A stretch of 61,597 bases of DNA from an uncultured Lachnospiraceae bacterium (lineage in GTDB: Bacteria > Bacillota > Clostridia > Lachnospirales > Lachnospiraceae): assembly GCA_910579735.1 (NCBI GenBank), contig CAJTUZ010000009.1, positions 1 to 61,597 on the forward strand, read 5' to 3'. A program made the position numbers and the translations under genes. Positions within the stretch are counted from its first letter, which is position 1, and every line of letters starts with the position of its first letter. This document shows positions 1 through 8,481 of the stretch, one piece after another. The notes beneath the pieces are model-generated. The model searched no databases. It was not told the DNA's origin and saw only the letters and a program-made list of their open reading frames with translations.

Positions 1-83
1 TTCTCAACCTTCTTTCTTGGAATTCCCTATACTTGAATTATACAGGAAGCTCCTTCATAAAACTGCTGTATAGCGCCGCAAAT

Positions 84-656
84 TTATGCACTTCTTCCCA
101 GTTCAAACGCTTTCTTGTTTAATTCCAGGAACTTCGGCGGCACACTTTGCCCGATCGCATCCAGCCACTCTTCTATCGTAAAATCAAAATGTCTGGCAAG
201 CCTGCCCATAAGCACCAGATTCACAGCCTTGCTGCTCCCTGCCTTCTCTGCCAGAGAAAGCGCATCCAGGGCGTCCACATTGATGCCGAGCGATTTCATC
301 TTTTCCTCCAGATTCTCCGGATATGAGGCCATGCCCGCGATCACCGGCATGGGATTGATCTGCTGGCTGTTGACAATGATTCTGCCGCCGGGTTTTAAAT
401 ATTCCGTATAACGGGCTGCTTCCAACAGCTCAAAAGAAAGAATACAATCCGCCTGTCCTTTATCGATAATGGGAGAACAAACCCTGTCACCCCAGCGTAC
501 ATATGTAACAACGCTTCCTCCCCGCTGGCTCATACCATGCACTTCGCTGACCTTTACGTCAAATCCCTTACCAAGAAGCAGACGTCCGAGAAGCTTGCTT
601 GCAAGCAGAGTCCCCTGTCCGCCTACGCCCACGATCATGATGTTCTTCGTTTCCAT
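84..656 (-). CDS. iorB: Indolepyruvate:ferredoxin oxidoreductase, beta subunit
   Basis: Small subunit of the two-subunit enzyme that oxidatively decarboxylates aryl pyruvates (indolepyruvate, phenylpyruvate, hydroxyphenylpyruvate) to aryl-acetyl-CoA and reduces ferredoxin. The 190-residue protein is a single POR-gamma-type domain. It has the N-terminal glycine motif GVGGQGTLLASKLLG (residues 10-24) and the family-typical stretch EVHGMSQRGGSVV (about 38-50). Length fits the family. A strong AAGGAGGAA ribosome site precedes the ATG, and only 15 bases separate it from iorA upstream, so the two are co-transcribed and probably made in equal amounts. It is the last gene of a five-gene operon. Substrate preference among the aryl pyruvates cannot be read from sequence. 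Confidence 0.93.
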   Translation of the reverse strand: METKNIMIVGVGGQGTLLASKLLGRLLLGKGFDVKVSEVHGMSQRGGSVVTYVRWGDRVCSPIIDKGQADCILSFELLEAARYTEYLKPGGRIIVNSQQINPMPVIAGMASYPENLEEKMKSLGINVDALDALSLAEKAGSSKAVNLVLMGRLARHFDFTIEEWLDAIGQSVPPKFLELNKKAFELGRSA

Positions 657-671
657 CTTATCCGTTCCTCC

Positions 672-2408
672 TTATTGTCCTACACCCAGCGCATCAAACT
701 TACAAAGCTGTTCACATACCCCGCACCCTACACAGAGCGTAGTGTCGATCTTCGCCTTGCCATCCTCCATACTGATCGCAGGACAGCCGATGTTCATACA
801 GGCTTTACAGCCTTTGCATTTCTCCGGATCGGCACAGATCGGACCGGGATGCTTCACATATTTCAACAGCGCACAGGGCCGGCGGGAAATGATGACCGAA
901 GGCTCTTTTGCCGCAAGTTCTTCCTTAAGTACCTCCTGGCATTTTTCCATATCGTAGGGATCCACTACGCTCACCCGCCTGATCCCCACCGCATGGCATA
1001 AACTCTCCAGATCAATCTTTGTACAGGGATCTCCTTTCAGGTTATAACCCGTCGTAGGATTCTGCTGATGTCCTGTCATGCCCGTAATGGAGTTATCCAG
1101 AATGATCACGGTGGAATTCGACTCATTGTAGGCAATGTTGATCAGACCCGTAACGCCTGAATGAATAAACGTAGAATCTCCGATGACCGCCACGCTTTTT
1201 CCTGCGATCTCCTCATCCCCCGCTTTCACGAATCCGTGAAGTCCCGAAACGGAAGCGCCCATGCATACGGTGGTATCAATGGCTCCAAGAGGCGGAACCG
1301 CACCAAGGGTGTAGCAGCCGATATCGCCTAATACCGTAAGATTCATTTTCTTCAAAACATAGAAAATACTGCGATGAGGACAGCCTGCGCACATTACCGG
1401 CGGTCTGGCCGGAATATTCTCATCTAAAAGAAGGCCTGTCTGCACATCTCCTCCAAGCTTCTCTTTCACAATATTCTGACTCAGCTCTCCGATATTGGAA
1501 AACAGTTCCTTCCCGGATACCGAAAGACCCAGGTTTCTGCAGTGTGTCTCAATAAATCCATCCAGCTCCTCCACCACTACAAGCCTGTCAACAGAAGCCG
1601 CAAAGTCCTTAATCTTTTGTTCCGGCATCGGCCAGATCATTCCGAGTTTCAAAACAGGATAGGTATCTGCAAAAGCTTCTTTTACATACTGATAAGAGGT
1701 GGAAGACGTAATGATACCGCAGGATCTGTCGCTGCCCTCTTCGATCCGGTTAATATCCGCCGTCTCCGCCCAGGCTGTCAGCGCTTTGGTACGTGCCTCC
1801 ACTTCCGGATGGCGGTTCTTTGCATTAGCCGGCATCATAATATATTTTGCCGGATTTTTCTCATATTTTTTCTGTTCGGGAAGTACACGCTCCCCCGTCT
1901 CTACTACACTCTGGGAATGGCTGACGCGGGTGCACATCTTGATAAGCACCGCCGTATCGTACTCTTCCGAGAGCTCATATGCCAGTTTCGCAAAAGCAAG
2001 CGCCTCCGCAGAGTCGGAAGGCTCAAACATCGGAATCTTCGATGCCTTTGCATAATGTCTGGAATCCTGTTCATTCTGAGAACTATGCATACCGGCATCA
2101 TCTGCCACGCCGATCAGAAGACCAGCGTTCACACCGGTATAAGAAATCGTAAAAAGCGGATCGGCCGCCACATTAAGTCCTACATGTTTCATGGCACAGA
2201 AACTTCTCTTCCCCGCTAAAGAAGCGCCAAACGCCGCTTCAAGAGCTACCTTTTCATTGGGCGCCCATTCCGCGTACAGCTCTTCATACTTTGCCGCACA
2301 CTCGGTTATCTCCGTACTGGGCGTTCCCGGATAGCTGGATACGAAGCTGCAGCCCGCCTCATAAAGGCCTCTGGCAACTGCTTCATTGCCAAGCATCAGT
2401 GTTTTCAT
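672..2408 (-). CDS. iorA: Indolepyruvate:ferredoxin oxidoreductase, alpha subunit
   Basis: Catalytic TPP- and Fe-S-containing subunit partnering IorB. The 578 residues show the pyrimidine-binding domain first (GNEAVARGLYEAGCSFVSSY, residues 7-26, followed by PGTPSTEI), then the TPP pyrophosphate-binding domain in the second half (GDIGCYTLG, GDSTFIHSG). A C-terminal 2[4Fe-4S] ferredoxin module carries the clusters CKGCKACMNIGCP and CVGCGVCEQLC, which pass electrons to ferredoxin. Full length for the family. It sits directly downstream of a sodium:solute symporter (29-base gap) and upstream of iorB. In anaerobes this enzyme is used to ferment aromatic amino acids; the operon context with a CoA ligase and a thioesterase fits aryl-acetate metabolism. 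Confidence 0.94.
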   Translation of the reverse strand: MKTLMLGNEAVARGLYEAGCSFVSSYPGTPSTEITECAAKYEELYAEWAPNEKVALEAAFGASLAGKRSFCAMKHVGLNVAADPLFTISYTGVNAGLLIGVADDAGMHSSQNEQDSRHYAKASKIPMFEPSDSAEALAFAKLAYELSEEYDTAVLIKMCTRVSHSQSVVETGERVLPEQKKYEKNPAKYIMMPANAKNRHPEVEARTKALTAWAETADINRIEEGSDRSCGIITSSTSYQYVKEAFADTYPVLKLGMIWPMPEQKIKDFAASVDRLVVVEELDGFIETHCRNLGLSVSGKELFSNIGELSQNIVKEKLGGDVQTGLLLDENIPARPPVMCAGCPHRSIFYVLKKMNLTVLGDIGCYTLGAVPPLGAIDTTVCMGASVSGLHGFVKAGDEEIAGKSVAVIGDSTFIHSGVTGLINIAYNESNSTVIILDNSITGMTGHQQNPTTGYNLKGDPCTKIDLESLCHAVGIRRVSVVDPYDMEKCQEVLKEELAAKEPSVIISRRPCALLKYVKHPGPICADPEKCKGCKACMNIGCPAISMEDGKAKIDTTLCVGCGVCEQLCKFDALGVGQ

Positions 2409-2437
2409 ATATCCTTTTCCTCCTTCATAAGTCTGCT

Positions 2438-3988
2438 CTAATTCTGATCTCCAATGGAATCTTTCACGGAAACCGTCACCTTCTTTTCATAGCATGAGAA
2501 GATTTCCTCCAGCTTTTTGTGTTCGGGCGCTTTTGTCACCACACTCACTACGGGTACGATCACAAGTCCGGCCAGCATGCAGAATGCGCCGGCATTGATC
2601 GGTGACTGCAGATACGCGGGAAAACTCGAACGGAAAAAGATATTGGCAAGCATGACAATCGTAGAAAACAGAAAACTCACCCAACAGGCAGCTTTCGTAG
2701 TCCGCTTCCAATATAAACCATAGAGGAATGGCGCTAAAAATGCGCCGGCTAACGCCCCCCAGCTCACACCCATGAGCTGTGCGATAAAGGTAACATTGGA
2801 ACGGTACTGGATCAGTGCAAGCACTACGGAGATCGCAATAAACACGACCAGAAGCGCCCGCATCCATTTCACCTGTTCCTTCTCATCCATCTTTTTAATA
2901 ATATTACCTTTAATAAAGTCTAACGTCAAGGTAGAACTGGATGCCAAAACAAGGGAGGACAGGGTGGACATAGAGGCCGAAAGCACTAGAATGACCACTA
3001 CCGCGATCAGAATGGCCGGCAGTCCCGAAAGCATCGTAGGCACCACGGAATCATATCCGTTCGCCGCAATATCGATCTTATCGCTGAAAAGCCGTCCAAA
3101 TCCGCCGAGAAAGTAGCAGCCGCCGGAAACGACAGCCGCAAAGACCGTAGAAATTACCATCCCTTTGTTGATTGCACTTTCACTCTTGATGGCATAAAAC
3201 TTCTGTACCATCTGCGGTAATCCCCATGTTCCCAGACTGGTAAGGACTACCACACCCAGAAGACCGGCAGGATCCGGCCCGAAGAAGGAGTTGAACACTC
3301 CCGGCGCCGTAGAAACCGTCTCATCACTCACGGCCGACAGTTTGTCAAGCGCTGCAAGGAAACCGCCCTGGCTGTTCAGCACCGCAAAGATTACGGCAAT
3401 AATGCCGAAGATCATAATAATGCCCTGAATGAAATCGTTAATGGCCGTAGCCATATATCCGCCGGCTATGACATAAATACCGGTAAGCACCGCCATAACT
3501 ATCACACAGACACTGTAATCAATCGCAAAAGCCATCCCGAAAAGACGGCTTAATCCGTTATACAGACTGGCCGTATAAGGGATCAGGAAAATAAAGATGA
3601 TCGCCGAAGCCGCCAGCTTTAACGGCCTGCTCTCAAAACGCTGTCCGAAGAATTCCGGCATGGTGGCGCTGTCCAAATGCTGCGTCATGATGCGTGTACG
3701 ACGTCCTAACACCGCCCAGGCAAGCAGCGATCCAAGAAAAGCATTCCCCAGACCTGCCCAGGTAGCGGCAATTCCGTATTTCCAGCCAAACTGCCCTGCA
3801 TACCCCACAAATACCACTGCCGAAAAGTAACTGGTTCCGTAAGCAAAAGCCGTAAGCCAGGGACCTACGCTCCTTCCTCCCAGTACAAACCCGTTTACAT
3901 CGGTGGCATGACGGCGGCAGTACAGTCCGATACCGATCATCACGCTAAAAAAGATAACGAGCAAAAATAATTTGATAAAAAGGTCCAT
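2438..3988 (-). CDS. Sodium:solute symporter (SSS family)
   Basis: A 516-residue polytopic membrane protein with about 13 predicted helices, of the PutP/PanF-type SSS family that couples solute uptake to sodium entry. Visible family features are an N-terminal helix followed by the motif GGRSVGPWLTAFAYGTSYFS (about residues 37-56) and glycine-rich helices such as GIYVIAGGYMATAINDFIQG. It lies between the CoA ligase and iorA with gaps of 26 and 29 bases, so it is clearly part of that operon. By context the cargo may be an aromatic or short-chain carboxylate or an aryl amino acid, but nothing in the sequence fixes the substrate. The last residues are charged and cytoplasmic. Confidence 0.88.
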   Translation of the reverse strand: MDLFIKLFLLVIFFSVMIGIGLYCRRHATDVNGFVLGGRSVGPWLTAFAYGTSYFSAVVFVGYAGQFGWKYGIAATWAGLGNAFLGSLLAWAVLGRRTRIMTQHLDSATMPEFFGQRFESRPLKLAASAIIFIFLIPYTASLYNGLSRLFGMAFAIDYSVCVIVMAVLTGIYVIAGGYMATAINDFIQGIIMIFGIIAVIFAVLNSQGGFLAALDKLSAVSDETVSTAPGVFNSFFGPDPAGLLGVVVLTSLGTWGLPQMVQKFYAIKSESAINKGMVISTVFAAVVSGGCYFLGGFGRLFSDKIDIAANGYDSVVPTMLSGLPAILIAVVVILVLSASMSTLSSLVLASSSTLTLDFIKGNIIKKMDEKEQVKWMRALLVVFIAISVVLALIQYRSNVTFIAQLMGVSWGALAGAFLAPFLYGLYWKRTTKAACWVSFLFSTIVMLANIFFRSSFPAYLQSPINAGAFCMLAGLVIVPVVSVVTKAPEHKKLEEIFSCYEKKVTVSVKDSIGDQN

Positions 3989-4014
3989 TTTCCGTTTTCT
4001 CCTCCGGTTGCTTT

Positions 4015-5652
4015 CTAATTTTTTATCTGCGCTTCTACCAGGCTGCCGTGACAGTATTTTTCGCGCAGCAGCGGTTTTTCGATCTTGCCTGTAGGGTTTC
4101 TCGGCACCTTATCAAAAATAATTTTCTTAGGCCGTTTATAACGAGGAAGTTCCCCGCAGAAATCCATGATCTCTTCTTCCGTACAGGAAACGTTCTCTTT
4201 CAGTTCAATGATCGCCGCCGCGATCTCGCCAAGCCTTGCATCCGGCAGGCCGATCACAGCCACATCCTTGATCTTATCGTTTCGCCGCAGATAATCCTCG
4301 ATCTGTACCGGGTACAGGTTCTCACCGCCGGATATGATAACATCTTTCTTCCGGTCTACCAGATAGATGAATCCGTCCTCGTCCATACGTGCCATATCTC
4401 CGGTATACAGCCATCTGTCTTTTAAGACTTCGTCCGTGGCCTCGGGATTTTTATAATAACAGAGCATGACGCCCGGCCCATGGACGATCAGTTCGCCCAC
4501 CTCTCCTTTCGCCGTCTCTTTTCCCTGCTCGTCCACAATCTTTGCTTCCCAGTGATAACCCGGTTTGCCAATGGCTCCAACTTTATGTATATTTTCCACA
4601 CCAAGATGCACGCAGCCCGGTCCGATGGATTCGCTCAGTCCGTAGTTGGTATCATATTGATGATGCGCAAAATGCTTTTTCCAGCGCTGAATCAGACTCG
4701 GCGGAACGGGCTGCGCACCGATATGCATCAGTCTCCACTGCTCCAGCAGATAATGTTCCATATCCACTTTTCCGCAGTCAATGGCATCCAGAAGATCCTG
4801 TGCCCAGGGCACTAACAGCCACACGATCGTACACTTTTCTTCCGTGACTGCCCGCAGGATCCACTCCGGTTTCACGCCCCGCAAAAGCACAGCCTTTCCT
4901 GCCGTGATCAAAGAACCGAACCAGTGCATTTTAGCTCCGGTATGATAAAGCGGCGGAATGCACAGGAACACATCTTCTTTCGTCTGCCCGTGATGATTCT
5001 GCTCCGTTTCACAGGATGAGCGCAGCGCCAGGTGATTGTGCAGGATCGCCTTCGGGAATCCGGTAGTTCCGGAGGAAAAATAGATGGCTGCATAATCTGT
5101 CTCTTTCAAAGCCACCGGCGGCGCGCTTGAAGAACAAAATCCCATAAGCTTCAGGAAGTCCTCCGCATAAGCAGGCCCATCCGTTCCCGGAAAGAACATC
5201 ATTTTCACGCCGGACAGTTCCTTCTCAATCGTATCCATGCGGCTGATAAATTCCGGTCCGAATACCAATACTTCTACGTCCGCAAGTTCCAGACAATATT
5301 TGATCTCCTCTGCGGAATAACGGAAATTCAAAGGAACGGCTATACCGCCTGCTTTGAGAATCCCGAAATAAATGGGCAGCCATTCCAGACAGTTCATCAT
5401 CAGAATACCCACCTTCGTCTCCCGTTCCATCCCGCGGCTTAAAAGCAGATTGGCGAAACGGTTGGCACGCCTGTCAAAATCAGCCCAGCTCAGTTCCCGC
5501 CGGTAAGGCGCTCCGTTCTGTGCGCTCTCGATCAGACTTGCTTCCCGCCAGGTCACTGCACTGTCACGCTCATGAGACGGATTCAGCTCCACAAGCGCCG
5601 TATCCGAGCCGTACAGGCGGGCGTTCCGTTCCAAAAACTCCGTGATCACCAT
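4015..5652 (-). CDS. AMP-forming acyl/aryl-CoA ligase
   Basis: Class I adenylate-forming enzyme (ANL superfamily) that activates a carboxylate with ATP and CoA. The 545 residues include the P-loop-like motif YFSSGTTGFPKAILHNH (about 190-206), the adenylate motif YTGDMARMDEDGF, the hinge VDRKKDVIISGGENLYP and the C-terminal catalytic lysine in PRNPTGKIEKPLL. All expected motifs are intact. It shares an operon with iorAB, which releases aryl-acetyl-CoA, and with a PaaI-type thioesterase, so an aryl or medium-chain acid is a likely substrate; a fatty acid cannot be excluded. The start ATG has a GGAGG-type ribosome site (AAAGGAGGAACCAT). Confidence 0.9.
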   Translation of the reverse strand: MVITEFLERNARLYGSDTALVELNPSHERDSAVTWREASLIESAQNGAPYRRELSWADFDRRANRFANLLLSRGMERETKVGILMMNCLEWLPIYFGILKAGGIAVPLNFRYSAEEIKYCLELADVEVLVFGPEFISRMDTIEKELSGVKMMFFPGTDGPAYAEDFLKLMGFCSSSAPPVALKETDYAAIYFSSGTTGFPKAILHNHLALRSSCETEQNHHGQTKEDVFLCIPPLYHTGAKMHWFGSLITAGKAVLLRGVKPEWILRAVTEEKCTIVWLLVPWAQDLLDAIDCGKVDMEHYLLEQWRLMHIGAQPVPPSLIQRWKKHFAHHQYDTNYGLSESIGPGCVHLGVENIHKVGAIGKPGYHWEAKIVDEQGKETAKGEVGELIVHGPGVMLCYYKNPEATDEVLKDRWLYTGDMARMDEDGFIYLVDRKKDVIISGGENLYPVQIEDYLRRNDKIKDVAVIGLPDARLGEIAAAIIELKENVSCTEEEIMDFCGELPRYKRPKKIIFDKVPRNPTGKIEKPLLREKYCHGSLVEAQIKN

Positions 5653-5689
5653 GATATGGTTCCTCCTTTTTTGTATCTCATATTATCTA

Positions 5690-6094
5690 TCATATAGTAT
5701 TCAGCGTATAACCATTCATCGTAGCATGTGCCACAAAGGTTCCCAGTTCATCTTTCACATCCACCGCATATAATGTTGTGGTACGCCCTTGTCTTAAACA
5801 GGAAGCCTCCGCGATCAGGCGCCCGCCCTTAGCCGGAGCCAAAAAAGTAATGGAAGCATGCTGACTGACCGTCTTTTTTTCGCTGTATCCGTTGGCGGCC
5901 ACGGCACAGGCAATATCCGCCAGGGTAAAAATGGCGCCGCCCATAGGCACATTATTCTCATTCATATGCCGCGTTTCCAAAGTCAGAGAACAGACCGCCT
6001 TCCCCGGCTCTGCAGAATCAATAACGATCCCTGCTGCGTCCGTAGCAAAATGATCATTTTTAAAACGATTACGAATCTTCTCTAATGCTGACAT
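5690..6094 (-). CDS. PaaI-type hotdog thioesterase
   Basis: A 134-residue single-domain hotdog-fold thioesterase of the PaaI/YdiI type, which hydrolyses aryl- or acyl-CoA esters. The signature NENNVPMGGAIFTLADIACA (about residues 46-65) contains the conserved GGAIFTLAD helix; the second half has the usual beta-rich pattern around AEASCLRQGRTTTLYAVDV. It is the first gene of the operon ending in iorB and sits just behind a good promoter. In phenylacetate pathways such enzymes rescue CoA from dead-end thioesters; here it could release aryl acetates for export. Substrate is inferred only from neighbours. Confidence 0.85.
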   Translation of the reverse strand: MSALEKIRNRFKNDHFATDAAGIVIDSAEPGKAVCSLTLETRHMNENNVPMGGAIFTLADIACAVAANGYSEKKTVSQHASITFLAPAKGGRLIAEASCLRQGRTTTLYAVDVKDELGTFVAHATMNGYTLNTI

Positions 6095-6161
6095 GAACAG
6101 ACTCCCTTCTCATTTCTATATTGTTATGGTTTTCTATGCAATACCAAAAACCACCTTTACC

Positions 6162-6190
6162 ACTTTAGCACTTTTAATCGCTAAAGTCAA
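6162..6190 (-). promoter_or_regulatory. Promoter of the thioesterase-ior operon with inverted repeat
   Basis: On the minus strand a -35 box TTGACT and a -10 box TAAAGT are separated by exactly 17 bases. An inverted repeat, CTTTAGC-N10-GCTAAAG on both strands (6163-6186), overlaps both boxes and the spacer and looks like a repressor operator. The -35 box lies inside the last codons of the upstream recombinase gene, so the recombinase end and the operon promoter overlap. Confidence 0.6.
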
Positions 6191-8012
6191 GAACAGATTC
6201 GCCTGTACTTTTTTCCTTTGCGGATGCCCGCCACTTACCTGTGCCCTCTGATCTATCGTAACTTATTTTTCCTTCTTCTTTCAGTTCCCGCATACGGCGG
6301 CGGACCAAAGAAAGCGTGACGTCCATTTCCTGTGCGATCATTTTAGCCGTAATTGCAGGCATCGACTCTACAAGCGCAAAGATCTGTTCTTTTTGCGCCT
6401 CTCTCATGGGAACAGGAGAAGTGCTGCAGTTCTGCGGTATCCTGACCATCGTCGTTTCGTCTGCAGTATGCAGAAACAGCTCCATATACTCCGGATATAC
6501 CACGATCCTTCTGATCTGTGTACTCATCATGGCATCCTGAGCCTGCCTGATCATATCCTTCTTCAAACGCTCTTTGATGTCCGCAAGCCGCTCTTCTAAC
6601 GCTGCCTTTTCTGACAAATCGTCTTGCAGCTGCCCGATCCGTTCTTTATTATAATCAATTTTCTCCTGTAATTCCCTGCTTTTTTGCAGATAATCCCGAT
6701 CGTCGATCACACCGTCCAGAAGTTTTTCCAAAAGAAGCGTTTTCCGGTATACGGCCTTTTGCATATCGGCTTCCAGCGCCATCCGCTCTGCCTTTACACC
6801 GCCGTTTTCCAATGCCTGCCGCAGCAGCGGCATCATTTCTTCCAGAATTTCCTTCTGCTGCGGTTGATGTCCCTTTGAGCCGCATATCTGCTCCAGACAT
6901 AAAAGCATTTTTTTCTCATCCAGATGGATATTGTCACAGCCGGCTGTTTTGCCTCTTTGTATTTTTCTGATCTGCTCTTTGCGCATCTTATCTGTGCGTC
7001 TGCCGTGATGCAGGTAATTGCTGCATTTCCATTCTGCCGCTTTACCGCTTTTATTCCGGCGTATCGTACGGTAATAAGGTTCTTTGCAAAGTCCGCAGAT
7101 AATCTTTCCTGACAGTGCATGCCTCCCGCCATGATCCTTACAGGTATATTTTCCTTCACGGCGTCCGTCTCTTCTTCTGCCATCCAGCGCTCTGTTTGCC
7201 GCTTCAAACAACTGTTCATCCACGATAGCCGGTACTGCATCTTTGTGAACGATCCACTCTCCTTCCGGATTCTTGACAGTCTGTTTCCGCTCAAACTCGT
7301 AGTGGCGTTTGTTCTGTATCACCGTCCCTTTATAGATAGGATTGCGGATGATATTGCGCAGCATGGACGGCGACAGCATTTTCCCGTTTCTGTTCGTATA
7401 CCCCTTTTCATATAGTATTTGAGCAATGCTGTGCGTTCCGTATCCGTTTACCGATAAGCGGAAAATCAGCCGTATCATCTCCGCCTCACGTTCATCGATC
7501 ACAACGGCTTTGTCCGGACATTTCTTCAGACCGTACATATGATTGGTAAAAACAAAGCTTTTCCCTTCCTTTTGTCTGTTTTTGTGCGCATTGTTGATCT
7601 TTTTACTCAGTTCTCTGCTGTATTCTTCCGCCAGGATCGCCTTGATCCCAGTGATCAGCGCATCCTCCGGCGTGTAAAACTTCCCCTCCAGATACATGTA
7701 CAGCTTCTTTTGATGCTTCTGCATCCGGTCTAAGAACAGATACCAGTCTTTCGTATTACGCATCAGCCGATCCTGACTTTTAATAACAATAATATCAAAT
7801 TTATCCTTTTCCAGGTCCTGATACAGTCTGTTATACTCAAGCCTGCCTTTGACCGTTGTTCCGCTCTTTGCCTCTACATAGGCATCCACTAACTTCCAGC
7901 CCTGTTTGCAGACACAGTCTCTGGACTCCTGTACCTGCTTCACAAGCGCATCTTTCTGACTCTCTTCTTCGGTACTGCAGCGGTTATAGATTACCGCGCG
8001 CGGCTGTTCCAT
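6174..8012 (-). CDS. Large serine recombinase with C-terminal helix-turn-helix
   Basis: A 612-residue large serine recombinase, the type that drives integration, excision or inversion. The N-terminal resolvase domain has the nucleophile in YNRCST (Ser13) and the conserved arginine segment SQDRLMRN. A Recombinase domain follows (about 165-260), then a zinc-ribbon with CGLC and later cysteines (about 300-370), then a long charged helical region. The last about 75 residues read as a winged-helix unit (QIFALVESMPAITAKMIAQE onward), which is not a usual part of the family. The start was placed at ATG 8012 because AAGGGGTGA lies just upstream and the resolvase domain begins there. No phage, conjugation genes or obvious att repeats are nearby, so it may be a solitary or domesticated enzyme. 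Confidence 0.88.
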   Translation of the reverse strand: MEQPRAVIYNRCSTEEESQKDALVKQVQESRDCVCKQGWKLVDAYVEAKSGTTVKGRLEYNRLYQDLEKDKFDIIVIKSQDRLMRNTKDWYLFLDRMQKHQKKLYMYLEGKFYTPEDALITGIKAILAEEYSRELSKKINNAHKNRQKEGKSFVFTNHMYGLKKCPDKAVVIDEREAEMIRLIFRLSVNGYGTHSIAQILYEKGYTNRNGKMLSPSMLRNIIRNPIYKGTVIQNKRHYEFERKQTVKNPEGEWIVHKDAVPAIVDEQLFEAANRALDGRRRDGRREGKYTCKDHGGRHALSGKIICGLCKEPYYRTIRRNKSGKAAEWKCSNYLHHGRRTDKMRKEQIRKIQRGKTAGCDNIHLDEKKMLLCLEQICGSKGHQPQQKEILEEMMPLLRQALENGGVKAERMALEADMQKAVYRKTLLLEKLLDGVIDDRDYLQKSRELQEKIDYNKERIGQLQDDLSEKAALEERLADIKERLKKDMIRQAQDAMMSTQIRRIVVYPEYMELFLHTADETTMVRIPQNCSTSPVPMREAQKEQIFALVESMPAITAKMIAQEMDVTLSLVRRRMRELKEEGKISYDRSEGTGKWRASAKEKSTGESVLDFSD

Positions 8013-8017
8013 ATCCT

Positions 8018-8179
8018 TCACCCCTTTGGGGAATGCCCCGGCATTCCGATCTGCATATCCGCACATTGTCCCTTCTGCAATAACTCCAGGATCCTGAGCA
8101 GTTCTTCCCCTGAGATCAGATCTTCCTGCTCCAGAATCCGCGAGATCCTTATGATAATTTCCGCTGTTTCTTCCGACAT
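8018..8179 (-). CDS. Small helical protein translated just ahead of the recombinase
   Basis: A 53-residue protein, MSEETAEIIIRISRI at the N-terminus, mostly predicted helix with a leucine-rich middle (LISGEELLRILELLQKG) and a polar tail. The start is supported by GGAGAG six bases before ATG 8179; a longer start at 8242 lacks such a site. Its stop codon overlaps the Shine-Dalgarno of the recombinase, so the two are probably translationally coupled. I do not recognise a family. By position it could be a recombination directionality factor or a regulator, but this is only inferred. Confidence 0.55.
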   Translation of the reverse strand: MSEETAEIIIRISRILEQEDLISGEELLRILELLQKGQCADMQIGMPGHSPKG

Positions 8180-8238
8180 AGGCCGCTCTCCTGCACATAT
8201 CTTACCAAAATCTATGTGCCATCCCTGTCCTTTATCTC

Positions 8239-8257
8239 TCAAAATGCATTATTTTGA
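8239..8257. promoter_or_regulatory. Palindrome in a divergent promoter region
   Basis: TCAAAAT-N5-ATTTTGA is a perfect 7-base inverted repeat between the recombinase leader gene (minus) and a small plus-strand open frame. It is placed where an operator would control one or both. Confidence 0.3.
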
Positions 8258-8280
8258 CATATACGCCGCATTTTATCCCC

Positions 8281-8421
8281 ATGTCTGTCCGTCTCACTTA
8301 CGCTTCTCATCTCTTCCAGCTCAATATGCTGATCACTTCAATCATCATTCTATGTGCCATCGCCATGGGATTATACAAAATCATCCAGAGTCTGGAGCAT
8401 TATTATAAAAAAGTAAAATAG
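8281..8421 (+). CDS. Possible 46-residue single-helix membrane peptide
   Basis: An open frame of 46 codons with a polar N-terminus, one strongly hydrophobic helix (LITSIIILCAIAMGLY, residues 17-32) and a lysine-rich end (YYKKVK). This organisation resembles the holin-like or type I toxin small proteins of Firmicutes. There is a TTGACA-like box about 25 bases upstream, but no clear ribosome-binding site, which keeps confidence low. It runs toward the nrdG terminator on the other strand. Confidence 0.3.
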   Translation: MSVRLTYASHLFQLNMLITSIIILCAIAMGLYKIIQSLEHYYKKVK

Positions 8422-8423
8422 AA

Positions 8424-8467
8424 AAAGGCCGTAAAAATACAGACACCATCTGCATTTTCACGGCCTG
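8424..8467 (-). terminator. Rho-independent terminator after nrdG
   Basis: AGGCCGT and ACGGCCT arms extend into further A/T pairing (AAAAATACAG against CTGCATTTTC) to make a stem of about 17 bases. On the minus strand it is followed by a T-rich run (CCTTTTTC), as expected for the end of the nrdD-nrdG transcript. Confidence 0.7.
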
Positions 8468-8481
8468 TCATATAACCTCGG

